Part shown: piece by piece, positions 17,692 through 25,663 of the stretch | Layout: each line of letters begins with the position of its first letter | How positions within the stretch are numbered: position 1 is the first letter of the stretch | Origin: Cryobacterium sp. Y50 | Lineage (GTDB): Bacteria; Actinomycetota; Actinomycetes; Actinomycetales; Microbacteriaceae | Direction of reading: 5' to 3' | NCBI RefSeq assembly: GCF_002929805.1 | Contig: NZ_PJJM01000083.1 | Coordinates: 1-64,000 of the forward strand | DNA length: 64,000 bases | The notes under the pieces: generated by a model | The model's database searches: none | Told to the model about the DNA's origin: nothing | Seen by the model: only the letters and a program-made list of their open reading frames with translations | Position numbers and translations under genes: made by a program

Positions 17692-17758
17692 GATTCTCAA
17701 CCTTTCCGGGTGATCAAGAACCTCCATTAAACCCGGAGCGAGACAAGGCTCAGCAGCC

Positions 17759-17983
17759 CACCGGCTCTCGGATCTCCTCCTTCGCCAACCCGCGATCAAT
17801 GCCACCTACGTCGCCGCCCAGCTAGGCGTCTCGACCGTGAATGCTCAGGTCGCTATCGACCGTCTCGTTGACGCCAACATTCTGGCCCAAATCACACAAG
17901 GGCGACGAAATCGAATCTAGCTTGCGGAAGAGGTCGTAGGAGCCCTCGACGACTTCGCCGCCCGAGCAAGGCAGCGTCGATAG
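17759..17983 (+). pseudogene. Fic-family protein C-terminal winged-helix remnant with amber codon
   Basis: Seventy-five codons, open except for one TAG: HRLSDLLLRQPAINATYVAA, QLGVSTVNAQVAIDRLVDAN, ILAQITQGRRNRI, stop, LAEEVVGALDDFAARARQRR, stop. This matches the C-terminal helix-turn-helix of Fic/filamentation proteins, where the position of the TAG (17918-17920) is normally Trp. The catalytic Fic core is absent, lost where the IS3 fragment begins. It is a dead fragment unless the right-hand end belongs to another fusion. Confidence 0.6.
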
Positions 17984-18177
17984 GCGAACCCGCTCGCCAA
18001 GCGACTCGGCAACATCCACGCGCTCAAAACCGATCCCAAGTAACGCAGCCGGTGGAGAAGCCGCCAGACACAACCTGAAGGAACCAATGGTCGAGTCTGG
18101 CGACTCACCCGTCCATCCTGGTCAGGATCGAATACGAGGTTTCGCGGGCAACGAGACGGCTGGCGTGCCTTCTCTCG

Positions 18178-18774
18178 TCAACGTCCCCAGGTCCAGAAGT
18201 CCAAGCCACTTAGCGCGAGCACGCGCTCTCGCGGCAGGCGCCCCCGGTGATATGACAGTCGCTGTTTCGCCGCCCACGCCGCGAGAGAGCGCTCCCTGCC
18301 CGCATCGCTTCGGAAGCGGGGCACCCGCCCGTTCTCGGTAATAAAGTCTCGATACTCCCTGAAGCGTGAGATCCAAACGTCGTCGCGGGGATGAAAGCTG
18401 AACCCTTCGATGGCCGCGAGCCGGCGCTCCTGATATGTGCAGAGGCGCGCTCCCGCGAAGGCGCGGCGTTGTGCGCGAACGAAGGCGGTCAGGGTTTTCT
18501 CTTCGTCAGAAATCGAGTTGGCTGGTAGCCGACGGTTCTCGCGAGGCATTCGGTTCAGACGCGCGATGAAGTTCTCCAACGCGAAAACGTTCTGGAGCCA
18601 TCTTGTGATGGCGTCGGAGATCTGGGCCTCGCCGGGTTGCGCATCTCGAAGCTGCTGTTCGCGAAGGAAGCAGGTGAGGGAGAGGGCCTGATCAGCGGTG
18701 AGCTCGTCAGGTCCGAGTCGTCGGAGCCGTGCGTAATCGGCGTGCAGTAACGATAGAGCGCTTGGTTCGGTCAT
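18178..18774 (-). CDS. helicase-associated-domain protein, island gene
   Basis: About 198 aa from the ATG at 18774, with GGAAAG in range; the frame is open to 18828. The C-terminal 65 residues (WISRFREYRDFITENGRVPR, then LAAWAAKQRLSYHRGRLP and ERVLALSGLDFWTWGR) are a helicase-associated (HA) domain, a DNA-binding module usually repeated behind a DEAD-box helicase. Here it stands with a helical N-terminal region and no helicase motifs. Such free HA-domain proteins are common in actinobacterial islands, and their function is unknown. Confidence 0.65.
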   Translation of the reverse strand: MTEPSALSLLHADYARLRRLGPDELTADQALSLTCFLREQQLRDAQPGEAQISDAITRWLQNVFALENFIARLNRMPRENRRLPANSISDEEKTLTAFVRAQRRAFAGARLCTYQERRLAAIEGFSFHPRDDVWISRFREYRDFITENGRVPRFRSDAGRERSLAAWAAKQRLSYHRGRLPRERVLALSGLDFWTWGR

Positions 18775-18938
18775 GAGCATCTTTCCGGCCCGCACGGCGT
18801 GCGGTACCGGAGAAGACATGCGCGGCAAGACACGCCGACGACGAAAAGAGGCATTCCTGCACGGGGCACACCCGTGCCGGAAGGTAATTAGCCTCAGTTT
18901 TGGGCCCCTTTTTGGGGGGCATTCTTATTGGAGGTCAC

Positions 18939-19274
18939 ATGAGCACGACAGATGCACCCAACGAGGGCAGCGTTACATCTCTGGCCGCGAGCGAAAGCGG
19001 GCTGTGGAAGGTCTCAACCCTCCACAGCAGCCACTACTTCGACTTGGACGCGCGAACCGTCACTCGAGTACCCGGAGAAGACGCGAGCCCAGGGATCAAC
19101 GACGTCACTCGGCCGTTACGGCGAATAGAGACACTCACAGTCGGACTGCGCGGCCGATGGACGATGCACACGGCGGGGTGGTCAGATACGGTCGACTTCT
19201 ACTGGCATGAAAGTTCCGTCGTCACGAAGATCGAGCGGGTCACTTTTCAGGATCTGAAGCAGGTTCCACGCTGA
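18939..19274 (+). CDS. hypothetical protein, island gene
   Basis: A protein of 111 aa. The ATG at 18939 has a near-perfect ribosome site (GGAGGTCAC), which overrides an upstream in-frame start. I do not recognise it: no membrane helix or signal, a beta-rich pattern with regular aromatic residues (LWKVSTLHSSHYFDLDARTV, WTMHTAGWSDTVDFYWHESS). It converges on and overlaps by 35 bp the HTH-like gene at 19240-19665. The convergent overlap could couple their expression through antisense transcription. Confidence 0.6.
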   Translation: MSTTDAPNEGSVTSLAASESGLWKVSTLHSSHYFDLDARTVTRVPGEDASPGINDVTRPLRRIETLTVGLRGRWTMHTAGWSDTVDFYWHESSVVTKIERVTFQDLKQVPR

Positions 19275-19665
19275 TCGCCTCTTCGTCCAGCTTCTCCCGG
19301 ACAGGAGACCCCGCGGCAACAAGCTCGGCGGCGCGAACACGGACTTCTTGGAACGCATTGCTCCAGATCAGAAGATCGGTGATCGTCATCATCGTCTCCC
19401 CCCGCTGAATTCGACTCACCCTGTCGTAGGTCATCTCGGACGGAAACTTGGCTTCCTCCAAGTACGAACGCAGCGTTCCGGATTTTCTCAACACGCATTC
19501 GCGGATGGTGTTGGCGACCAAATGCTGAAACTGTGCCGCCGCTAATTGCGCATCTTCCTCGCCAACAAAGGCAAAGGGGGTACCGGCCTTGCCAAAACTT
19601 TTTGGGACCTGCATCCGGGCTCTCGGTTCAAACACGTGACCGCCAGGTAGGGGCTTCTTCGGCAT
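19240..19665 (-). CDS. small putative DNA-binding protein, island gene
   Basis: A protein of 141 aa starting MPKKPLPGGHVFEPRARMQV. The central part, TLRSYLEEAKFPSEMTYDRV then SRIQRGETMMTITDLLIWSN, has the pattern of an XRE-like helix-turn-helix: helix, turn, YDRVSRIQRGE as recognition helix, then a LXXLLXWSNAF cap. The tail is acidic and probably disordered. It has an AT-rich upstream region (19670-19760) shared with the divergent recombinase gene, so it is a candidate regulator of the neighbouring mobile pair. Confidence 0.55.
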   Translation of the reverse strand: MPKKPLPGGHVFEPRARMQVPKSFGKAGTPFAFVGEEDAQLAAAQFQHLVANTIRECVLRKSGTLRSYLEEAKFPSEMTYDRVSRIQRGETMMTITDLLIWSNAFQEVRVRAAELVAAGSPVREKLDEEAISVEPASDPEK

Positions 19666-19768
19666 ACTTTCACCCTATCAACAACCGAGTATCAACCTAC
19701 TATTTAGGTTTTACACCATTCATACGGGAATTAGGTCGTACACACTGTAATACCACCTGTTTATGAGA

Positions 19769-19785
19769 CAGCCGTTTATCGGCTG
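19769..19785. repeat. hairpin upstream of recombinase-like gene
   Basis: CAGCCG (19769-19774) and CGGCTG (19780-19785) form a 6-bp stem with a TTTAT loop. It lies before the ATG at 19802 and within the longest possible ORF. It could be a translational or transcriptional control element or part of a transposon end. It sits beside an AT-rich 70-bp stretch likely to hold promoters. Confidence 0.4.
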
Positions 19786-19801
19786 CCCGCATAGACACCG
19801 T

Positions 19802-21028
19802 ATGAACACCCCCACAACACCCCTGACCCCGCAGACTCGTGCTGCATTCCGCCACGCCGCGTCCACCCTCAACGCAGTTGTCCATTGCGCACCCCGTGCA
19901 CCTTTGTCGCACAGACGCTCCAGCACCAGGAAGAGACATGCCCCGCCCCGCAACCTCATCTCTCCTGCTCAGTGCCTCACCACGATGTGTTGGCGCGACC
20001 CGTGGGTCTTTGACGCGCCGCTTATCGCCAGCCTCATCGGTGAACGGCGAACATCAGGCGTCGATTGCGACCCGTCAGGTGCCCTCGAAACAATTCGCTC
20101 AGGCCTCCCGGCCGCGTGCATCACCGTAATGGCTCGGTACCAGCCCGAAATATCACCGCAGCGGTGGGAACGCATCCGAGAATTTGTCGAAGACGCCGTT
20201 GCGGTCACCGCGCCCAATTGCGCGTACACGACCTCACGGCTGCTCATCGTCTGCTCGCACTACGTGGACTGGGCGGTAAACATCGCCAGCCTCCCGCTGC
20301 AGCCCCAGATTCTCTTTCGCCGTGAACTCATATCCCGGTACACCAGCGAGGTAATGAACCAGGCAGAGGGAACACGCCGCAACTACCGAGCCATCCTGCT
20401 GCGCATCTCCGAGATACTCCTCTCCGACAGCCCCGAGGCAGAACTGACGGCGCTCTCCTCCCGCGTCAGCATGGAACCCTATTCCGATGCGAACCTGACC
20501 CGCCTTGAGTTCTGGGCCAGAGGGCAGAACACGCCCAGTCGGGAACGCAACGCGACCGTTCTTCTGGCGCTCTGCGCAGGCGGCGGCCTGTGGTCCAACG
20601 AGGTATGTGAAGCGCGGCGCGAGGATATCCAGTTCGATGCCCACGGCGTACTCGTGTCCGTGCGCGGCAGCAATGCCCGATACGTACCGCTTCTGGCGCG
20701 CTGGGAACCCTGGCTGCGCGTAGCAGTCGCCGGCCTCGACGCTGGTGACCGCGTGTTCGGCAGCCCGACCCGCAAGAACAACAGCAAGAACCTCGTCACC
20801 GCGTTCATTCAACAAAGCGTTCAGCCGCCCGGAATGCCACGGCCGCAAACCAACCGCATGCGAGCGACGTGGCTCGTGACACACCTGGCCGCCCGCACCG
20901 ACATGCGCGCGCTCATGACCGCCAGCGGCGTCGGCAAATTCGAGAACCTGGCCCGGCTCCTGCAGTTTGTACCAGAGCTGGACACCGTCGCCTACCGTCA
21001 GCACCTGCGCGGGGAGCTGAACAAGTGA
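19802..21028 (+). CDS. tyrosine-recombinase-like protein with degenerate active site
   Basis: About 408 aa from the ATG at 19802 (open to 19763). The C-terminal half has phage-integrase layout: NATVLLALCAGGGLWSNEVCEARREDI, then VFGSPTRKN, TNRMRATWLVTHLAA and a final DTVAYRQHL. The first catalytic Arg (normally GLR) is Trp here, the HxxR His is Asn (NRMR), and only the later Arg and a candidate Tyr near the C-terminus remain. It may act as a DNA-binding accessory and not as a recombinase. Its TGA overlaps the GTG of the transposase-like gene (GTGA, 21025-21028), so the two are translationally coupled. Confidence 0.65.
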   Translation: MNTPTTPLTPQTRAAFRHAASTLNAVVHCAPRAPLSHRRSSTRKRHAPPRNLISPAQCLTTMCWRDPWVFDAPLIASLIGERRTSGVDCDPSGALETIRSGLPAACITVMARYQPEISPQRWERIREFVEDAVAVTAPNCAYTTSRLLIVCSHYVDWAVNIASLPLQPQILFRRELISRYTSEVMNQAEGTRRNYRAILLRISEILLSDSPEAELTALSSRVSMEPYSDANLTRLEFWARGQNTPSRERNATVLLALCAGGGLWSNEVCEARREDIQFDAHGVLVSVRGSNARYVPLLARWEPWLRVAVAGLDAGDRVFGSPTRKNNSKNLVTAFIQQSVQPPGMPRPQTNRMRATWLVTHLAARTDMRALMTASGVGKFENLARLLQFVPELDTVAYRQHLRGELNK

Positions 21029-22833
21029 TTCCGCGCATCGACCGCGCCCGCGTGCGCGAAGCCGAAGATTGGATGCTTGAGGCATTTGGCATGACGAACG
21101 CCATGTATATGCGCCGCATCACGACAGACCCCCTCCGGGTCTACGTGAGCGAGACAATGCGTGTTCTTGAGTCCGCGAAAGTTCGTGCGCTTATCAATCC
21201 ATGGCGACTCGAATCCGGCTTCACCTCTCCGCGAGGCCGCAAGCAAACCATCGACGAACATGCCGCCCTCGCAGTGATTCTCATCCAAATACGTATCGAC
21301 AGTGACCTTCGATTCAACAACATGGCCGCGACGATTTTGCGTTTGACGGATGCCGAACGCGAAAGCCTTGGCATCCGCGTTCACGACGTCGAGCATGCCT
21401 TCTGGTACGACCGCCTCTGGCGAGCCGTCTCGCGGCTGCAACGCCTCATCGACCCCTTCCCCGGCAACCGCCGCAAACTGCCCACCCGCCACGAATACAA
21501 GGAGATTCTCGCCGCTCGCGACCCAGCCGACACCGCCATCAAGCAGGCTCACCTCTCCACCCTCTGCAACGGGCTACTCCACGGGTCCATCGCGCTCATG
21601 CCTCGAGCACTCCGCCGCCGATTCAAGGGCAACACGGCCCTCGACGCAACCAAAATCCCTCTCAACGGATGGCTCGGCGGCCCGCGCAGGAAGAACCCCA
21701 ACGGGGCCCACTGCAGCATCAATTACGACGGCGGCTGGTACGTACGTCAGGGCGACCACGACGGCAGCGGAACCACGTACAAGGACAAGCGAGAGTGGGC
21801 CATCGAAGCTGAAATCACCACCATGACTGCCAACACGCCCGGGGAACGCGCAACCTTTCCCCTGCTCGCCCACGGCGTCAGCTTTCACAAACCAGGCATG
21901 ATTGCTGGCGAAGGAAACCGGTTGGTCAAGGCGATTCTCGCCGCCGGCTTCCCCATCCTGCACTTCATGGGCGACCGCGCATACCTGCCCCGCAGCACCG
22001 CCGACACCCTGCAGGCCACGCTGGCCGAAATTGGCGCCAAGCCGGTCTTCGACTACGACCAGGACTAACAAGGCCAGACAACCTTCTACGAGGACCTCAT
22101 CCAAGTCGGCGGCCAGTGGTACGTGCACTACATGCCCCAGGACCTTATCCACGCCCTCGACCTGTACCGAAAGGACCGGAAGGCAGCCGACACCGGCGTG
22201 CCCGTTGACGAGGAAACGCCCGAAGACGACGCCATCCTCTCCAGCGACTCAAACCCCGTGCGTCAAGCCAAAGAACTGCGAGACCAGCGAATCGCCGAGC
22301 GTGAGAAGTACCGCGCCAAGCCCAAGGGCAAGCGCCGGCCCGACGGCTCACGCCAATACCTCTACCCCGACCCTAAGAACTACGACGGTTTGGCGTTCGA
22401 CCACAAGACCGGCGAACTCATCGAGCCCATCCGCAAGAAGACCGTCGTGATACCCGCCGGGAAAGACCCCGCCAAGGACAAAGCCCTGAAGTACGGGCAG
22501 ACCTACCCCCACAAAAGTCCAGTGTGGAAGGGTTTCTACGCACTGCGCAACACCGTCGAATCGCAGAACGCATTCATCAAGGACTCCGCAACCGAAGACA
22601 TCGCCTCCCCCATGAAACGGCGCGCCCGCGGCAACACCTTCGCGTCGCTGGCCGTGACACTCGCACTCGTCTCAGCCAACATCCGAAAGATTCTGACGTT
22701 CATTCAGAGCGAGCTCGCCCGAGTGCCCCTCACCTCGAAGAACAAGTCCTTCGCGAGCACGTACTACTCCAGCACTGAAATCACTGCGGCGACGCCACCC
22801 ACCGACACGGCACCATCACCACCACCCAGCTAG
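21025..22833 (+). pseudogene. DDE transposase-like protein split by an in-frame TAA
   Basis: A reading frame of 602 codons plus stop, from GTG 21025, with one internal TAA at 22066-22068 (codon 348). Flanking text continues smoothly (KPVFDYDQD, stop, QGQTTFYEDLIQVGGQWYVH), so the stop is recent or recoded. A plausible acidic triad spans the break: Asp207 in NTALDATKIPLNGW, Asp317 in LHFMGDRAYLP, and Glu512 in ALRNTVESQNAFIKDS, the RNxVES form common in DDE transposases. The C-terminus is Thr/Pro-rich. Without readthrough only a 347-aa product lacking the Glu is made; the downstream half has possible restarts (ATG 22132). The coupled upstream gene is recombinase-like. Confidence 0.7.
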
Positions 22834-22873
22834 CCGCCCGGTCGTCAACAATTCCGTTACCTGCAGCAAAAGT

Positions 22874-22904
22874 CGCTTCGCCCTGCCAAAAACAGGGCGA
22901 AGCG
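22874..22904. terminator. strong hairpin after the transposase-like gene
   Basis: CGCTTCGCCCTG (22874-22885) and CAGGGCGAAGCG (22893-22904) form a perfect 12-bp stem with a 7-nt loop (CCAAAAA), 40 bp past the stop of the transposase-like gene and followed by GTGTTT. It is a likely rho-independent-type terminator. Alternatively it is a terminal hairpin of the mobile element. Confidence 0.6.
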
Positions 22905-22980
22905 GTGTTTAACCGCAGACCACGCCCGGATCACAGCATTTCTTGGGGCTAGCACTCCCAGAATCGGCGATTTAACGCAA

Positions 22981-23008
22981 AAACCGGCGATGCGATCGCC
23001 GGTTTTTT
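22981..23008. terminator. bidirectional terminator downstream of tRNA-Ser(GCU)
   Basis: AAACCGGCGAT (22981-22991) and ATCGCCGGTTT (22995-23005) make an 11-bp stem with a GCG loop, flanked by A-run on the left and T-run (to 23008) on the right. It serves the leftward tRNA-Ser gene 55 bp away and can also stop rightward transcription from the mobile region. Confidence 0.8.
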
Positions 23009-23062
23009 GTTGCCGCAAGAATTTCGTAAACTAAACGCCGGAATTACGTGAATTCCTCTCTG

Positions 23063-23151
23063 CGGAGACGGAGGGATTTGAACCCTCGGTACCCTTGCGG
23101 GTACTCCACCTTAGCAGGGTGGTGCACTAAGCCGAACTATGCGACGTCTCC
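23063..23151 (-). tRNA. tRNA-Ser (anticodon GCU)
   Basis: Eighty-nine nucleotides, read leftward from 23151. The 7-bp acceptor stem is GGAGACG/CGTCTCC with discriminator G. The anticodon loop CTGCTAA is closed by CCACC/GGTGG, there is a long class II variable arm (GTACCCGCAAGGGTAC), and the T-arm is GAGGGTTCAAATCCCTC. The CCA end is not encoded. It reads AGC/AGU codons. A mobile region borders its 3' side. Confidence 0.95.
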
Positions 23152-23254
23152 TTGGTACCTGCTTGCGCAAACACACTCGTTCATCTTAGCCGTAACGCGG
23201 GCATCCGCTTTGACCATGAAAATCACGGCCCGTAAAACGGATGCCCGCGCCCGG

Positions 23255-24553
23255 CTACTGGTTCTCGAGCGTACGTCCCCTGGTGCAGGTATAGTCACCA
23301 GCCGTTTGACCGGTCACCGACTCCGAGAGCACGACGCCCGTGTCTTCGGTGGCGACGGGAGCCTCGGTCGCAGTCGGATCAGCTGTTGCGGCAGGATCGG
23401 TCGTTGCCGAGGGAACTGCGGTCGCGACCGGGTCCGGCTCAACGGGAGCGTTCGGATTGGCCTCGGTGCCGCGTCCGGTGGTTCCGCTCAGGGTTAGCGG
23501 CTGATCGGCGGCAACCGCCTCGAACAGGTTGTCGAAGGCTGGCTGCACGGCTTTCACCCCGCCGGTCGTGCTGCCGGTGGGCACCTGCGCGAAGACCACC
23601 TGATCCAAATCGATGTCCTTCAGTGCGATGGCGATCGACGCGAGTGTCGTCACACTGCTCAGGCTGTCGGAGAGGCGCATGTTAGCTGTGACCGCCTTCG
23701 CCAAGGCATACACCTTGGTCGGGTCTGCGAGCGTGTCAGCACTCTTGATTGTGCGCACGAGCGAAGACATGAACAACTGCTGGTTGTTGATGCGGGTCAG
23801 GTCGCCACCATCGCCGAGGCCGTGGCGGGTGCGCAGAAACTGTAGAGCTTCGTAGCCCTCGAGTGTGTGCTCGCCCGGGTCGAGAAAGGTGCCGGTGTAC
23901 TCGTCTTCGATGCGGGTGGCCACGCAGACCGGAACGCCGCCGACGGCGGAGGACATGGCCATGACGCCGCTGAACTGCACCTCGGCCGCAAAAGGAATGG
24001 ACAGCCCGGTGAGCTTCTCTACGGTCAGCACGGTGCAGGCGAGGCCGCCATAAGTGAGCGTGGTGTTGATCTTCAGGCTATTCATTGCACTGTACGACCC
24101 GCTGCCGTCTTCCTTTGGGCAGGAGGGGATGGCGACGAACATGTCGCGGGGAAAGCTGATGACCGAGGCGTTGCTGTGGTCTTCGGAGATGTGCAGCAGC
24201 ATGGTCACATCATTGAGGTCCCCGGTGGAATCCTCCGGGCCGAACCTGGCCTCCTGGCCGACGCGACTGTCGCTGCCGACGACGAGCATGTTCACGCCGC
24301 CGTCGATGGCGCCGATCGACGGAACCGGGCCGTTGCTCTCATTAGCCAAGTGCACGCTCGGCGGCGCGCTCGCGACAACGTCGTAGGTGGCGATGGCGGC
24401 CACGGAAAATCCACTGACCAGAACGACGGCCACGCTGCCCGCAATGAATTTCGCAACGGCAACCGCAGCGTTCGACTTCTTGAGCCGACCATGACGGGCA
24501 ACAGTCTTGAGATTCTTGGAACCGGCACTGCGGGGGCGAAGTTGGTCGCTCAC
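23255..24553 (-). CDS. LytR-CpsA-Psr (LCP) family cell-wall glycopolymer ligase
   Basis: A protein of 432 aa from GTG 24553 (GAGAGGACAT ahead). A cytoplasmic basic N-terminus is followed by a transmembrane helix near residues 33-55. The extracellular LCP domain has NMLVVGSDSR, DVTMLLHISEDHSNASVISFPRDM (the catalytic Arg/Asp block) and LQFLRTRHGLGDGGDLTRINNQQ. It ends in a Pro/Ala/Thr-rich tail of about 60 residues. LCP enzymes attach teichoic-acid-like or arabinogalactan-type polymers to peptidoglycan. It lies between two tRNA-Ser genes, with no polymer genes nearby. Confidence 0.92.
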   Translation of the reverse strand: MSDQLRPRSAGSKNLKTVARHGRLKKSNAAVAVAKFIAGSVAVVLVSGFSVAAIATYDVVASAPPSVHLANESNGPVPSIGAIDGGVNMLVVGSDSRVGQEARFGPEDSTGDLNDVTMLLHISEDHSNASVISFPRDMFVAIPSCPKEDGSGSYSAMNSLKINTTLTYGGLACTVLTVEKLTGLSIPFAAEVQFSGVMAMSSAVGGVPVCVATRIEDEYTGTFLDPGEHTLEGYEALQFLRTRHGLGDGGDLTRINNQQLFMSSLVRTIKSADTLADPTKVYALAKAVTANMRLSDSLSSVTTLASIAIALKDIDLDQVVFAQVPTGSTTGGVKAVQPAFDNLFEAVAADQPLTLSGTTGRGTEANPNAPVEPDPVATAVPSATTDPAATADPTATEAPVATEDTGVVLSESVTGQTAGDYTCTRGRTLENQ

Positions 24554-24640
24554 TCATGTCCTCTCGTCGGGTTGTCGGCCTGGTCAGCCTGAGGCATGCG
24601 CCCTGTCTTGCACTTGTACTGTTTTCACTTGCACTGTTTG

Positions 24641-24725
24641 CGGAGGGCGTGGGATTCGAACCCACGAGACATTTCTGCCCACCAGTTTTCAAGACTGGCT
24701 CCATCGGCCGCTCGGACAGCCCTCC
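24641..24725 (-). tRNA. tRNA-Ser (anticodon UGA)
   Basis: Eighty-five nucleotides, read leftward from 24725. The acceptor is GGAGGGC/GCCCTCC with discriminator G, the D-arm contains CCGAGCGGCC, the anticodon loop CTTGAAA is closed by CCAGT/ACTGG, and there is a class II variable arm and T-arm GTGGGTTCGAATCCCAC. CCA is not encoded. It reads UCN codons, mainly UCA/UCG. It shares this neighbourhood with another tRNA-Ser gene and serS. Confidence 0.95.
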
Positions 24726-24847
24726 CGGTTTGCCCATTCCCAGCACGAAAATGCCCTGCCGGGAAGAATTGGGCGAACTGGCCCGATTCTAGCCGATGGC
24801 AGACTGCTCAGGCTGACAGAGATGCCTGATAAACGGCTGGATGCCCG

Positions 24848-25663
24848 TCAGAGTGTGCGCAACACAGTGGCAAGGCCGTCGCTGGTCACGTTTCCGGTAA
24901 TCTCCGACCCGGCGGCGAGAACGTCATCGGGCGATTCGCCCATGGCCACGCCGCGACCGAATTCGGCGGCCCATTGCAGCATGTCAATGTCGTTGCGCCC
25001 GTCGCCGACGGCCATGACGCGTTCACGCGGAACACCGACGGCCACGCGCACCCGCTCCATCGCCGTCGACTTGTTGACGCCGTCGGGAGCGATGTCGAGC
25101 CAGGCGGTCCACCCGATCGCATAGCTCACCCGGTTCAGCCCCATGCGCTCGACCACCTGGAGAAAATCCTCCATGTCGTGGTCGGGCGAAATGACGACCA
25201 CGCGGGTCGCCTGGTGCTTCAGCAGCTCGTCAAAGTCGACCCGTTCACTGTCCATACCGATGGTGGCATCGGGAATCGGTTCGGTGTAGCGGTAAAAGCC
25301 ATGCTCGTCTTCGACGGCGAACCGGGCCGAGCCAAGGTGCGCCCGAATGGAGGTGAGCACATCGCTCGGGTCGAAGGTTTCAACCCATTCACGGCGGTAA
25401 CCGAGCGGTGCCGTGTCGTCGCGGTGCATGGTGATGGCACCGTTGGAGCAGACCACGTAGCGCGGCGAGATTCCGAGCCGGCCGAGCACCGGCAGGGCAG
25501 CGGCGGCCGAGCGCCCGGTGGCGAGCATGACCTCGTGGCCGGCCGCGGCGAGCCGGGCGACCTCGTCAATCACGGACTGGCTGATCGAGCCGTCCTCGTG
25601 CATCGTGGTGCCGTCAATGTCGAGGGCGACGAGCCACGGCTCTTCGCTGACCATCGACGTCAC
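24848..25663 (-). CDS. HAD-superfamily (Cof-type) phosphatase
   Basis: A protein of 271 aa. HAD motif I is [11 protein letters not shown] with its nucleophile Asp and acid Asp, motif II is [10 protein letters not shown], motif III contains a lysine in [11 protein letters not shown], and motif IV is [14 protein letters not shown]. The type-C2 cap places it among Cof-like sugar-phosphate/FMN phosphatases. Its GTG overlaps the serS stop (GTGA), so the two form an operon; a second ATG three codons on is possible. The substrate is unknown. Confidence 0.88.
   Translation of the reverse strand: MTSMVSEEPWLVALDIDGTTMHEDGSISQSVIDEVARLAAAGHEVMLATGRSAAAALPVLGRLGISPRYVVCSNGAITMHRDDTAPLGYRREWVETFDPSDVLTSIRAHLGSARFAVEDEHGFYRYTEPIPDATIGMDSERVDFDELLKHQATRVVVISPDHDMEDFLQVVERMGLNRVSYAIGWTAWLDIAPDGVNKSTAMERVRVAVGVPRERVMAVGDGRNDIDMLQWAAEFGRGVAMGESPDDVLAAGSEITGNVTSDGLATVLRTL

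Noticed and set aside
22834..23151. tRNA-Ser(GCU) as attachment site of an integrative element
   Set aside because: I found no second copy of the tRNA 3' end at the left side of the island, and the recombinase-like protein lacks key catalytic residues.
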